From: Gloeothece verrucosa PCC 7822
Lineage (GTDB): Bacteria; Cyanobacteriota; Cyanobacteriia; Cyanobacteriales; Microcystaceae
Length of the DNA: 64,000 bases
Reading direction: 5' to 3'
Assembly: GCF_000147335.1 (NCBI RefSeq)
Contig: NC_014501.1
Coordinates: 4,170,001 to 4,234,000 of the forward strand
Below, piece after piece: positions 16,606 through 25,457 of the stretch. Made by a program: the position numbers and the translations under genes. The notes under the pieces were generated by a model that was not told where the DNA came from, made no database searches, and saw only the letters and a program-made list of their open reading frames with translations. Each line of letters begins with the position of its first letter. Within the stretch, counting starts at the first letter, position 1.

Positions 16606-18093
16606 TTAACGAAATTTAATTTTTTTAGCCGCATACAAACACATTTTTAAGAGAACTAAACCCTCCTTAAAATGATGAATATTAGAACGCCCATAAGTTC
16701 GAGGAAAATATTTTACAGGAATATCTTTAATTTGTAACCCTAATTTAGCCGCACCAAACAATAAATCAAAATCCCCAAAGGGATCAAAATCACCAAAATA
16801 AGAGCGGTTAGCCGCAATTCGTTGGTAATTTTCTTTAGATAAAGCTTTAGTCCCACAAAGAGAGTCTTTGATTTTAGTATTTAGTAAATAAGATAATAGC
16901 CAAGCAAAAAAACGATTAGCGATTCGATTTAGCCAAGGCATTGCTTGATTACTTAACGGATAAATTAAGCGGCATCCATTAGCCAATTCACAACGCCCTG
17001 AAGCCACCGCTTGAAAAAAATAAATTAAATCTTCTGGAATAACGGTCAAGTCAGAATCTAAAATAATCAAAATATCGCCAGTGGCCATGGCAAATCCTTC
17101 CCGCACAGCATTGCCTTTTCCTTGTCCTTTTTGCTGACATATTTTAATATCCCACTCTTGACTATATTTCGCTTGAACTCGTTGTATTTCTTCCCAAGTA
17201 TTATCTGTAGAATGTCCTTCCACAAAAATAATTTCTGTATGCTTTCCTAAAGCCGGCATTCGGGTGATACAACTTTCTATATTGCCGGCTTCGTTTCTGG
17301 CCGGTATAATGACTGAACAGGTAAGATTATGAAAGTTTTGCTCACCGGGGAATGAAGGCGGCTGAATTCGGGCAATAATATATTCTGTTAAACAGAGATG
17401 ATTGATGATGGGTAATGGAGCTAAAATTTTATTAAACAACCAAAATAAAAGCGGAATTCGTCTAGGTAACAACATTTGTTTTCCATGAAAAACCACTTCA
17501 AATCCTTCTAAAATTAACAAGTTTTTGACATCTTCATAGCTTAACCAATTCGCATTTTTTATTGGCTTTCTCTGTCCTAAAAAAGTCGCTAATTTTAAAA
17601 TTATTTCCCAAGCTGGATTATGAAAAGTCAAAATTATTTTAGTAGAAGGCTTACAAACTTGATGGATATTTGAAAAAGTTTTTTGTATATTTTTTAGACT
17701 ACTGATAGTATTATCCAGTAAAATATAATCAAAATGTTTCTCATGGGAAAAAGCTTCTGCTTGAGCCACAGAAAAGTTCAGGTCTAAAAATTTCTCTCTA
17801 GCTATTTCTATGACTTGAGGGTCAATATCTATCCCCAAGCCCGATTGAGGATTAACTGCATTTAATAAATATCCCAAACCACAACCAATTTCTAAAACAT
17901 CTGATTCAGGTTGAACAAAAAATTTATAGATATTTTCCAAGTCTTGATAATAATATAAGTTGCGTTTTCTCCATTTTTCTATAGATTCTCTATTAGCTAT
18001 AGCAGTCCGCTCCCCATTGTGAACAAATCTTGTTGCTAAACGGGAAAAACGAGGCATAAATAAGGTAAAGGGCAGAGAAATTTTACAAATCAT
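16606..18093 (-). CDS. Fused SAM methyltransferase and family 2 glycosyltransferase
   Basis: 495 residues with two catalytic domains. The N-terminal domain (about 60-210) is a class I methyltransferase: DVLEIGCGLGYLLNAV, then GLGIDIDPQVIEIAR. The C-terminal domain (about 258-495) is a GT2 enzyme of the dolichyl-phosphate-mannose-synthase type: CSVIIPARNEAGNIESCI, FVEGHSTDNTW, GKGNAVREGF, and the metal-binding ILDSDLTV. GT2 enzymes of this type transfer a sugar to polyprenyl phosphate; the GT39-like membrane protein downstream would be a natural user of that donor (inference). ATG at 18091-18093. Confidence 0.85.
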   Translation of the reverse strand: MICKISLPFTLFMPRFSRLATRFVHNGERTAIANRESIEKWRKRNLYYYQDLENIYKFFVQPESDVLEIGCGLGYLLNAVNPQSGLGIDIDPQVIEIAREKFLDLNFSVAQAEAFSHEKHFDYILLDNTISSLKNIQKTFSNIHQVCKPSTKIILTFHNPAWEIILKLATFLGQRKPIKNANWLSYEDVKNLLILEGFEVVFHGKQMLLPRRIPLLFWLFNKILAPLPIINHLCLTEYIIARIQPPSFPGEQNFHNLTCSVIIPARNEAGNIESCITRMPALGKHTEIIFVEGHSTDNTWEEIQRVQAKYSQEWDIKICQQKGQGKGNAVREGFAMATGDILIILDSDLTVIPEDLIYFFQAVASGRCELANGCRLIYPLSNQAMPWLNRIANRFFAWLLSYLLNTKIKDSLCGTKALSKENYQRIAANRSYFGDFDPFGDFDLLFGAAKLGLQIKDIPVKYFPRTYGRSNIHHFKEGLVLLKMCLYAAKKIKFR

Positions 18094-18204
18094 TTAGAAT
18101 GGCTATATTAAATCACTAAAAAATTAACGTTAGCTTTATTTTAAATTATAAAAATCCGGTTAAGTTTACGGTAAAATTTGCAACAATTTTTAAAAACTCA
18201 ACTT

Positions 18205-19866
18205 TTATTTATTCGGCTCATAACTCACCATTAACTCTCCTTGAGGATTATAAATATTGACAATTTTTTGAGTTTTATTACTAATGGCTTGCCAACTTTC
18301 TTCTAAGCGAGAAATATGATTAAGTAGCTCGATTTGAATTTGAATATTAGCTTGAGCTTTTGCTTGTAGTGCTGTTTGCCAGACCTGCTGCATATAGGAG
18401 GGAGTTAAATTAACTTTAATAATATTCTGAGTGATTTTATAATTACAAATATTTTCACTACCTTGACAAATTTCTGCTAATGTTTCCTGAATTTTTTGAA
18501 ACTTAAGAGTATTTCTTAAATTAATTTCGGCTTGATTAAGAGCCAGCATATAATTACTTATTAAAGGTTGCGCTTGACTAGCTGTAAAGGTATTGGCTGG
18601 TATTTGCTTGAGGGAAGTGAGGGACAAGCGCCAATTAAATACAGCCTGAGACCATTGTTTACTCTGCTGAGATTTGAGCGCCAGTTGTGCTTGCTTAATC
18701 GCTTGATTGTAATACCTCTGAGCTAATTTTTCTTGTTCTAATCGCGCACGAGCTTGAGTCAATAGGGGCATATAAGTCTCTACTAATTGTTCTCCTTGCC
18801 CACTTAGGGTTGTTCCTGGGGGAATTTCCTTAAGCCGCTTGAGGACTGTTTGCCATGTAGCATAAACTAACTGCCAATCTTGGACAGTCTGAGCATTATT
18901 TTGCCTTATTTGTGCTATTTTTGCTGCTTTTTTAGCATTTAATACCATTATCTGAGCTTTTTCTTCGGCTTGAAGTCGTTGTTTGACACTGATTAAATTG
19001 CCTTGATACTCCCGGCTTTTAGCAGCAGCAAAAGAGAAAAAAGGACTTTCAGGAGGGACTTGATTTAAATTAGAGAGTGCTTGTTCCCACAACTGTCTCA
19101 CCTGACCCCACGTCATAGCCGCTAAAGGGGCTTTTTGAGCGATGGCTACCGCTTGGGCCGCTTTTTTTTGAGCCGCCATAATCTGCTCTAAACTCTGCAA
19201 ACGAGCTTGATATAAAACCCGTAGAGAAGCGGCCACAGCATAATCATTTGACCACCAAGGAATTTTCTCTAATTGCTCAACCGCTTCAGTTAATCGTTGT
19301 TGAGCCAGAGAAATATTTTCGCGCGAAGAATTTGACTCAAAAACCGCAAGAGCTTGGGCCGCCACTTCTTGAGATTGAGGAATTACTGGACATGAACCAA
19401 CGCTACAGGGACGACTAACCACATAAATACCTCCCAAAAGCAAGATGATTCCTGAGCCAATTGCTGCTATCCTCTTTATTAACTGGTTAGTTAGATTAGA
19501 CTTTAACTGAGCAAAAAAATGCTGTTTTAACTCAGTTGCTCCTACCAATAATAATCGCTTTTCTCTCTTTAAATTGGGGGCAAAAACTCGCTCATAAGCT
19601 TGATAATCATTAACCATAAAACCTATTTGAATTCGGAAAAATTGAGGAAAAGATTCGTCTTGCAAAATTATTTTAATTTCTGCGAAAACTTGGTTAGGAG
19701 AAACAGAGGTTGATTTATCAGTCTGGATAAAAATCATTAAATGATTGGCATTTAGCACACAGCTTACATTGATCAAAACCGAGGGTCCGAAAACTTCTTC
19801 TAAATGGTGTTGTAAACGGGCCTCGAAATCTTCTAAATTAAATGAATCCCTTGCTATTTTAAGCAT
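18205..19866 (-). CDS. Single-pass membrane protein with four W/IP helical repeats
   Basis: 553 residues, no family recognised. Residues 1-130 are soluble alpha/beta. A transmembrane helix lies at about 133-152 (IAAIGSGIILLLGGIYVV). The rest is Ala/Gln-rich helical and built from about four related units of 75-85 residues: each has a conserved tryptophan or equivalent, L-x2-L, then I/V-P and a following helix with a tyrosine (for example LEKIPWWSND, LNQVPPESPF, LKEIPPGTTL, LKQIPANTFT). It ends in a small non-repeat domain. Predicted to present a helical-repeat domain on one side of the membrane. Its ATG (19864-19866) overlaps the ATG of the divergent dehydrogenase. Confidence 0.7.
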   Translation of the reverse strand: MLKIARDSFNLEDFEARLQHHLEEVFGPSVLINVSCVLNANHLMIFIQTDKSTSVSPNQVFAEIKIILQDESFPQFFRIQIGFMVNDYQAYERVFAPNLKREKRLLLVGATELKQHFFAQLKSNLTNQLIKRIAAIGSGIILLLGGIYVVSRPCSVGSCPVIPQSQEVAAQALAVFESNSSRENISLAQQRLTEAVEQLEKIPWWSNDYAVAASLRVLYQARLQSLEQIMAAQKKAAQAVAIAQKAPLAAMTWGQVRQLWEQALSNLNQVPPESPFFSFAAAKSREYQGNLISVKQRLQAEEKAQIMVLNAKKAAKIAQIRQNNAQTVQDWQLVYATWQTVLKRLKEIPPGTTLSGQGEQLVETYMPLLTQARARLEQEKLAQRYYNQAIKQAQLALKSQQSKQWSQAVFNWRLSLTSLKQIPANTFTASQAQPLISNYMLALNQAEINLRNTLKFQKIQETLAEICQGSENICNYKITQNIIKVNLTPSYMQQVWQTALQAKAQANIQIQIELLNHISRLEESWQAISNKTQKIVNIYNPQGELMVSYEPNK

Positions 19867-19867
19867 G
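19864..19867. promoter_or_regulatory. Overlapping divergent start codons (CATG)
   Basis: The minus gene's ATG is 19864-19866 and the plus gene's ATG is 19865-19867, sharing the palindrome CATG. Neither gene therefore has any private 5' spacer; each promoter must lie within the other's coding sequence, and no ribosome-binding site is evident on the plus side (tattttaagc precedes the ATG). Confidence 0.75.
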
Positions 19868-20770
19868 ATTAAGACTCCTCCCCTCTCGGAACAAGTTGTT
19901 TTAATTACGGGCGCTTCTGCCGGAATAGGCGCAGCCCTCGCCCAAACTCTAGCGGAACGCTTTACCGGTATCCGTTTAGTTTTAGCTGCTAGACGAACTG
20001 AACAACTCGAGCAAGTGGCTAATGGATGCCGTCAAGCCGGTGCCGATGTATTAGTTATTACCACAGATATGTCATCATCAGAACAAGTAATTGCCCTAGC
20101 CCAAGGAGCCGTTCAACACTTTGGACGAGTGGATACTGTGGTTAACAATGCTGGCTATGGACAAATGGGCCCCATTGAATTAATTCCACTAGAAGCGGCT
20201 AAACATCAGTTTGCCGTCAATTTTTATAGTGTGCTTACTCTAGTTCAGACCTTGATCCCGGTTATGCGTTCCCAAGGCGGCGGCAGAATTATTAATATTA
20301 GTTCTTTTGGGGGACGGATGGCTTTTCCAGCCGGAGGGATGTATAGTTGCTCGAAATTTGCTCTAGAAGCCCTTAGCGATGTGATGCGGATGGAATTAAA
20401 AGCTTTTAATATCTTAGTTAGTGTGGTGGAACCCGGACCAGTAGTTACCGAATTTTTTGAAGCCGCTTGGGAAAAAATTGAAAAAACGGTTCCCGATCCG
20501 AAAAAAAATCTTTATGCACCAGCTTTAGCTAAAATTGAAGCAATTGATCAACAACTCTCTTTGTTAGGATGGACTCCTCAACAAGTGGCTCAGGTGATCC
20601 TGCGAGCTATGACTGCCCGTCGTCCTCGTCCTCGCTATATTGCAGCAACAGGCGGCTGGTTTTTTGTTCCCATGATGACAAGAGTCATGCCCACTTGGTT
20701 TACTGATGCCTTTTGGAAATATTTTTATGGCATTGATCAAGTGGAAAAACAATGGAAAAAAAGTCATTAG
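19865..20770 (+). CDS. Short-chain dehydrogenase/reductase (SDR)
   Basis: 301 residues from the ATG at 19865. The cofactor-binding motif is VVLITGASAGIGAALAQ and the NNAG motif is VVNNAGYGQMG. The catalytic Ser-Tyr-Lys triad is in IINISSFGGR and MYSCSKFALEAL, the classical YxxxK. The C-terminal part has membrane-leaning hydrophobic residues, as in lipid-acting SDRs. Substrate unknown. The open frame extends upstream to 19745, but that part is inside the opposing gene and the SDR motif follows the ATG at 19865 in the expected place. The stop codon is provided by a heptad repeat. Confidence 0.85.
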   Translation: MIKTPPLSEQVVLITGASAGIGAALAQTLAERFTGIRLVLAARRTEQLEQVANGCRQAGADVLVITTDMSSSEQVIALAQGAVQHFGRVDTVVNNAGYGQMGPIELIPLEAAKHQFAVNFYSVLTLVQTLIPVMRSQGGGRIINISSFGGRMAFPAGGMYSCSKFALEALSDVMRMELKAFNILVSVVEPGPVVTEFFEAAWEKIEKTVPDPKKNLYAPALAKIEAIDQQLSLLGWTPQQVAQVILRAMTARRPRPRYIAATGGWFFVPMMTRVMPTWFTDAFWKYFYGIDQVEKQWKKSH

Positions 20771-20833
20771 TCATTAGTCATTAGTCATTAGTTACGCTCG
20801 TACCGTTAAAATTTATAACTTATAACTTATAAC
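20762..20833. repeat. Two heptad repeat tracts after the SDR gene
   Basis: agtcatt is repeated four times at 20762-20789; the SDR stop codon TAG (20768-20770) is inside the tract. A second tract, ttataac three times, covers 20813-20833. Both are short tandem 7-mers of the kind common in cyanobacterial spacers. Confidence 0.85.
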
Positions 20834-20861
20834 TGATTACTGTTAACAGTTAACTGTATTT

Positions 20862-22124
20862 ATGGATTTACTTGAATATCACGCTAAAGAACTGTTTGAT
20901 GAAGTCGGTATCCCCGTTTTACCTTCCCAACCCATTCATGATACAGGAGAATTAAAACGCCTACAGATTCCCTACCCGGTTGTCCTAAAATCTCAAGTGC
21001 GGGCAGGCGGTAGGGGAAAGTCGGGAGGAATTCGCTTTGTAGAAAATACTATTGATGCTATAGCCGCCGCTAGAGCGATTTTTAGTTTACCCATTTTAGG
21101 AGAATATCCAGAGGTGATCCTAGCCGAAGCCCGCTATGATGCTCAAGAAGAATTTTTTCTGGCAGTGGTTCTTGATTATCAGCTACAACGTCCTGTGCTG
21201 TTAGGCTCGGTTAAAGGAGGTATGGATGTAGAAGCCTTACTTGAGTATATGCAAAGGGTGGTCATCGAAGAAGAGTTTTCTCCTTTTTATGCTCGTCGTT
21301 TAGTGAAAAAAATGGGCATTGCTGAAGGACTCATTGAGTCAGTGAGTACCATTATCGAAAAAATGTATTATTTATTTTGGGAAAAAGATTTAGATTTAAT
21401 TGAAATTAATCCTTTAGGCGTGAATGCTCAAGGGGAAGTGATGGCGCTTGATGGGAAAATTTCTGTCAATGACTGCGCCCTAGATCGTCATCCTGAGTTA
21501 GCCTGTTTAATTTGTTCAAAAAAAGATTATCTACAAGGAGCGGCTGAAGAAAACGCGCTAAGAGACTGTGAAACCGTCGTGGATTTACACTGGCTTGAAG
21601 GTGTTGATGAACTGGGAAATGTGGGGATTATTTGTAATAGTCACGGATTGGCTTTAACCACTTGGGATTTAATTGTTCAGGCACAAGGAAAGCCAAATTA
21701 TTGTTTAATTTTAGAAGAAGGCTCTGATTGTCCTTCGCTCTCTCAACAACTCGAGTTGGGATTAGAGCAGATGATGGAATTGTCAGCTTTAAAAGCCGTG
21801 TTAGTCAATATTGTTGCTAGTCCCGAAGTGAGTGAAACGGTAGCCCAAGCCATCGCTAATTACCTTCAACCTCAACTCAAACAGCAATTACCCCAAAAAG
21901 GAGAAGAACGAATTATTCGAGCCACTGGGGCCGGTTCGTCTCGCAAACGATTAGTTAAAACTCGCTCTCAATCCTCGAAACCTCAGCAAATTCAATGGGT
22001 AATTCGTCTGATTAATGGAGAAGTTCAACCGATTCAAGAAAGTTTATCGCTCTTGCCTCTCCACTGGACAAAAACTTTAGACGATGCTGTCAATCAAACT
22101 ATCTCTATCTTAAAATCTAAGTAA
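20862..22124 (+). CDS. sucC: Succinyl-CoA ligase beta-subunit-like protein (SucC family)
   Basis: 420 residues. The N-terminal ATP-grasp half is well preserved: MDLLEYHAKELFDEVGIPV, VLKSQVRAGGRGKSGG for ATP, and the metal-binding LIEINPLGVN and MALDGKISV. The C-terminal CoA-ligase half is more diverged: where well-known enzymes have a glycine-rich NGAGLAM and DVGGGA, this has NSHGLAL and LEEGSDC. The C-terminus carries a basic insert near 345-375 absent from short family members. With sucD it should make succinyl-CoA ligase of the TCA cycle, but see the alpha subunit for missing residues. Six bases before sucD, so an operon. Confidence 0.75.
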   Translation: MDLLEYHAKELFDEVGIPVLPSQPIHDTGELKRLQIPYPVVLKSQVRAGGRGKSGGIRFVENTIDAIAAARAIFSLPILGEYPEVILAEARYDAQEEFFLAVVLDYQLQRPVLLGSVKGGMDVEALLEYMQRVVIEEEFSPFYARRLVKKMGIAEGLIESVSTIIEKMYYLFWEKDLDLIEINPLGVNAQGEVMALDGKISVNDCALDRHPELACLICSKKDYLQGAAEENALRDCETVVDLHWLEGVDELGNVGIICNSHGLALTTWDLIVQAQGKPNYCLILEEGSDCPSLSQQLELGLEQMMELSALKAVLVNIVASPEVSETVAQAIANYLQPQLKQQLPQKGEERIIRATGAGSSRKRLVKTRSQSSKPQQIQWVIRLINGEVQPIQESLSLLPLHWTKTLDDAVNQTISILKSK

Positions 22125-22130
22125 AAAATT

Positions 22131-23021
22131 ATGAAATGGAAAGCTAATTCTACCGTTCTGATCCAAGGAATGACAAGCCCCTTTGCCTTGGCTTATGTGC
22201 CTCGCTTGAAAAGTTTTGGAACTAATATTGTAGCTGGTGTGTCTGTGGGCGCAGGCGGGCAACAAATCGCTAATATTCCGATTTTTGATTTGGTAGAAGA
22301 AGCCATTGCTAATGTGGGAAAAATTGATATTAGTCTGATTTTTGTTGAGCCTTATCAGGTGTTAGATGCGGCTTTAGAAGCTATCGCAGCCGGCATAGAA
22401 CAAATTATTATTATTACTCGGGGTGTACCCCCTTTAGATATGGTGGATTTACTGAAAAAGTCTCAGGTTAATAATACTTTTATTTTAGGGTCAGGGAGTC
22501 AAGGTATTATTATTCCGGATAAACTTTGGTTGGGTATTGGTGAACCTCAATGTTATCGTGCCGGTAAGGTAGGATTAATTAGCCGCAGTGACCGCTTAAC
22601 GGATGAAATTGCTTTGATTTTATCGGCTTCTAAATATGGGCAATCTATGGCCGTTAGTTTGGGAACTGATGGTATTATTGGGGCGAGTTTTGAACAATGG
22701 TTACAAATTTTAGAAGAAGATGACGGAACCGATGCCATTGTTTTGTTAGGACAGGCCAATGGAAGTGCAGAATTTTCCGCCGCCGAGTATATTGCTTCTA
22801 GTATTGAAAAACCTGTTATTGCTTATATTGCCGGGGCTTCTTCTTCAGTCAAACGGAGTTTTGGTGATGCGGCAACCATTATTGCCACTCAATTATCTTA
22901 TTCTCTTCCTATTACTCGCACAGAGCAACAATTATTGACAGCTTTTAAAGAGGCCAATATTACTGTTGCTAAGTCTCCTTTTCAGATTCCGAGTTTAGTC
23001 AAAAAAGCCCTTAAGTCTTGA
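22131..23021 (+). CDS. sucD: Succinyl-CoA ligase alpha-subunit-like protein lacking the active-site histidine
   Basis: 296 residues, aligned along its whole length with SucD: VLIQGMTSPFA at the CoA-binding start, NIVAGVSVGAGG, GVPPLDMVDLL, KVGLISRSDRLTDE, GTDGIIGASFEQWLQ and PVIAYIAG. The phosphohistidine motif that reads GHAGA in E. coli SucD (His246) is GDAAT here (in the SFGDAATIIA stretch), so the catalytic histidine is replaced by aspartate. The GPNCPG loop is also changed (GSGSQG). It may be an altered ligase, a regulatory paralogue or a CoA-binding protein. It is translated directly after sucC. Confidence 0.75.
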   Translation: MKWKANSTVLIQGMTSPFALAYVPRLKSFGTNIVAGVSVGAGGQQIANIPIFDLVEEAIANVGKIDISLIFVEPYQVLDAALEAIAAGIEQIIIITRGVPPLDMVDLLKKSQVNNTFILGSGSQGIIIPDKLWLGIGEPQCYRAGKVGLISRSDRLTDEIALILSASKYGQSMAVSLGTDGIIGASFEQWLQILEEDDGTDAIVLLGQANGSAEFSAAEYIASSIEKPVIAYIAGASSSVKRSFGDAATIIATQLSYSLPITRTEQQLLTAFKEANITVAKSPFQIPSLVKKALKS

Positions 23022-23096
23022 GTGTTATTGTCGAATTGTCTGAAGGATTTATTCCACTTTTTGAGGGTCTGTTCTTCTTCCTAGCCCTGCTGAAAA

Positions 23097-24278
23097 TTAA
23101 CTGCTAGATAAACGCTGTCGTGCTTCCCCAGCTAACAACCGATGAGCATCCGCTAATAAATAGGGAATCTTATCAGCATGAGGACTATTTTTTAAACAGT
23201 CTTTTAAGTTTAATTGATCAAGATGGCCGGCATTTTGACCGGGAAACCAATGCCCCCCATTTCCTAACAAATTATAGCGAGCTTTAGCAAAATCGAGCAT
23301 ATCATAAGCCAGCACTAAATTCCTCAGCCAAAGAATCGCAATAATATTAATATTTCCTGGCGTATCATGATAAGTAGGTAAACCTACCCTCCAAGTTTTA
23401 ACCCACTCCTCGCCTAAACAATTGATAGCTTCTTGTTCCAAGCGATGTAAAATCGGTGGTAAAACTTCAGCCGCCTGATCTAAAAGCGGTAAAGTCTTTA
23501 AATGTTCATCAAAATCTGCTGGTTTAGCCGCTCCAATACTGAGAGTATGAACCTGAGAATGGCTCAGGCAAAATAGGTCATTAAAAACCATCGGACTTAG
23601 AGGTTTACAAAGTTCTACCAGCTTGGCAGGAGGATTATACAATTGCCCTCCCTTATCCGAAGGACTAATAATAAATACACCGACATCATGTTTTTTAGCC
23701 GCTTCGATGGCTGCCCAATTATCTTGAAGAATGTAATACCAATGAAGATTAACATAATCAAATTGATCAGTTTCTATCGTTTTAACAATCGTGTTAGTAT
23801 CCCCATGAGTAGAAAAACCAATAAAGCGAATTTTCCCTTGGGCTTGTAACTTTCTGGCTTCGTCTAAACAGCCGCCAGGACGGATACTTTGATGTAACAG
23901 TTCTGGGGTGTTAATACCATGCAAACCCAACAGATCGATATAATCTAGCTTAAGAAGCTTTAAAGACTTTTCCACGTCTCGGCGAAAATCGGCGGCATTT
24001 TCTTTCGGAGAAACTTTCGTTTGAATAATAATTTCATCTCTGGGGAATTGTGGAAAAATTCGCCCTAACTGTAACTCAGAAGTTCCATAACCCCGCGCCG
24101 TCTCAATATGATTAATCCCGGCTGCGAGTGCGGTTTTAATCGTTGCTTCTAAATTATCCTGACTCTCCTGAGAAATTTGCCAAGCCGGCACATCTTGCCA
24201 GCTAAACTGATAGCGCATTCCCCCACAAGAGAAAACAGGCATGGGTAATCCTGTGCGTCCAAACCTCCGATACTGCAT
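23097..24278 (-). CDS. Aldo/keto reductase family protein
   Basis: 393 residues, longer than the usual 320-330. The TIM-barrel part covers about 1-290: MQYRRFGRTGLPMPVFSCGG, HIETARGYGTSELQLG (Tyr general acid; the usual Asp before it is Glu), IIIQTKVSP (Lys) and LDYIDLLGLHG (His). An extra C-terminal helical domain of about 100 residues is seen in a subset of bacterial reductases, often with 4Fe-4S cysteines; this protein lacks a CxxCxxC cluster. Substrate unknown. Divergent from the DppC-like permease; 155-bp spacer between them. Confidence 0.85.
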   Translation of the reverse strand: MQYRRFGRTGLPMPVFSCGGMRYQFSWQDVPAWQISQESQDNLEATIKTALAAGINHIETARGYGTSELQLGRIFPQFPRDEIIIQTKVSPKENAADFRRDVEKSLKLLKLDYIDLLGLHGINTPELLHQSIRPGGCLDEARKLQAQGKIRFIGFSTHGDTNTIVKTIETDQFDYVNLHWYYILQDNWAAIEAAKKHDVGVFIISPSDKGGQLYNPPAKLVELCKPLSPMVFNDLFCLSHSQVHTLSIGAAKPADFDEHLKTLPLLDQAAEVLPPILHRLEQEAINCLGEEWVKTWRVGLPTYHDTPGNINIIAILWLRNLVLAYDMLDFAKARYNLLGNGGHWFPGQNAGHLDQLNLKDCLKNSPHADKIPYLLADAHRLLAGEARQRLSSS

Positions 24279-24433
24279 AATGAAATCAAGATCAATAAGC
24301 TTTCATTTTTTATGGTAAAGGATTTACCACCTAAATGTTAGGTCGCAACAGTCATCAAAGCACCCCTTTCTAGGAGCTAATAAGAATCTTCCACTTTTCC
24401 CCTAATAAAAAAAGTCTCTTTGACTCCGTAATC

Positions 24434-25345
24434 ATGACTACCACTACCTCCCTGATTAACCAACCTCAAATTAATAGCCTGTGGAGTGACGCTTGGCGGC
24501 GGTTTCGTCGAGATAAACTCGCGGTCTTAGGAATCATCGTCTTAGTGTTGATTATTTTTAGTATTTTGCTCGGACCTGTAGTTTATTCCGTTTCCATCAG
24601 CAAAATAGACTTTGCTCAATCTAGCCTACCCCCAAGTTGGCAACATCCCTTTGGAACAAATGACCTAGGACAAGACCAACTGGCTAGAGTGTTATTTGGC
24701 GGACGTATCTCCCTAACAGTAGCCTTAGCCGCCGTCAGCGTTGCCATATCTTTAGGCACTGTCATCGGAGCGATGGCCGGATTCTACGGAGGCGCGATCG
24801 ATATTCTCTTGATGCGAGTAACAGATTTATTTTTATCTTTACCTCAATTACCCTTACTGTTGTTAGTCGTCTATTTGTTTCGAGATTCTCTGAAGTTAGT
24901 TTTTGGCCCTGAAATGGGTATCTTTGTGTTAGTGGTCTTAGTCATAGGTGGACTCAACTGGATGTCTGTCGCACGATTAGTCAGGGCTAACTTTTTAAAA
25001 TTACGCTCGTTGGAATTTGTGGCCGCAGCAACCGCTATCGGTGCTGACCCTAAACGCTTAATTTGGGTTCATATCTTTCCCAATGTTCTTGGTGTAATTA
25101 TTGTGGCAGCTACTTTAGCCGTTGGGGATGCAATTATTACTGAGTCCACCCTCAGTTTTTTGGGCTTAGGCTTTCCTCCCGATGTACCCACTTGGGGACA
25201 AATGCTATTTACAGCTAAAGATTATTTAACTTCTGCTCCCTATTTAGCTTTATTTCCAGGCATGGCCATTTTTTTAACGGTGCTGAGTATTAATTATATT
25301 GGGGATGGCCTACGAGATGCCCTAGATCCAAAAACTCGTCGTTAA
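24434..25345 (+). CDS. Dipeptide/oligopeptide ABC transporter permease, DppC type
   Basis: 303 residues with the DppC/OppC N-terminal motif (SDAWRRFRRDKLAVLG), a periplasmic loop with PFGTNDLGQDQLARVLFGG, and about six membrane helices. The ATPase-contact EAA loop is FVAAATAIGADPKRLIWVHIFPN. The C-terminal GDGLRDALDPKTRR is typical of DppC. It should pair with a DppB permease and two ATPases for peptide, or in cyanobacteria perhaps other solutes, but none is adjacent; a DppB-type gene lies 14 kb away at 39080. Single-gene unit. Confidence 0.9.
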   Translation: MTTTTSLINQPQINSLWSDAWRRFRRDKLAVLGIIVLVLIIFSILLGPVVYSVSISKIDFAQSSLPPSWQHPFGTNDLGQDQLARVLFGGRISLTVALAAVSVAISLGTVIGAMAGFYGGAIDILLMRVTDLFLSLPQLPLLLLVVYLFRDSLKLVFGPEMGIFVLVVLVIGGLNWMSVARLVRANFLKLRSLEFVAAATAIGADPKRLIWVHIFPNVLGVIIVAATLAVGDAIITESTLSFLGLGFPPDVPTWGQMLFTAKDYLTSAPYLALFPGMAIFLTVLSINYIGDGLRDALDPKTRR

Positions 25346-25457
25346 GGTCTATTGAGAGCATAATTTAACAGAAAAATAGCGTTCTAAAGGCAATAGTCCC
25401 AGATGAGTTGATGATCATTTTTTAATTGAAAACTTTTTACTAATCCCTAGAATCAAG

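Noticed and set aside
19745..19864. Upstream part of the SDR open frame
   Set aside because: It lies entirely within the opposing gene, has no SDR-like content, and the cofactor motif falls in the normal place from the ATG at 19865.
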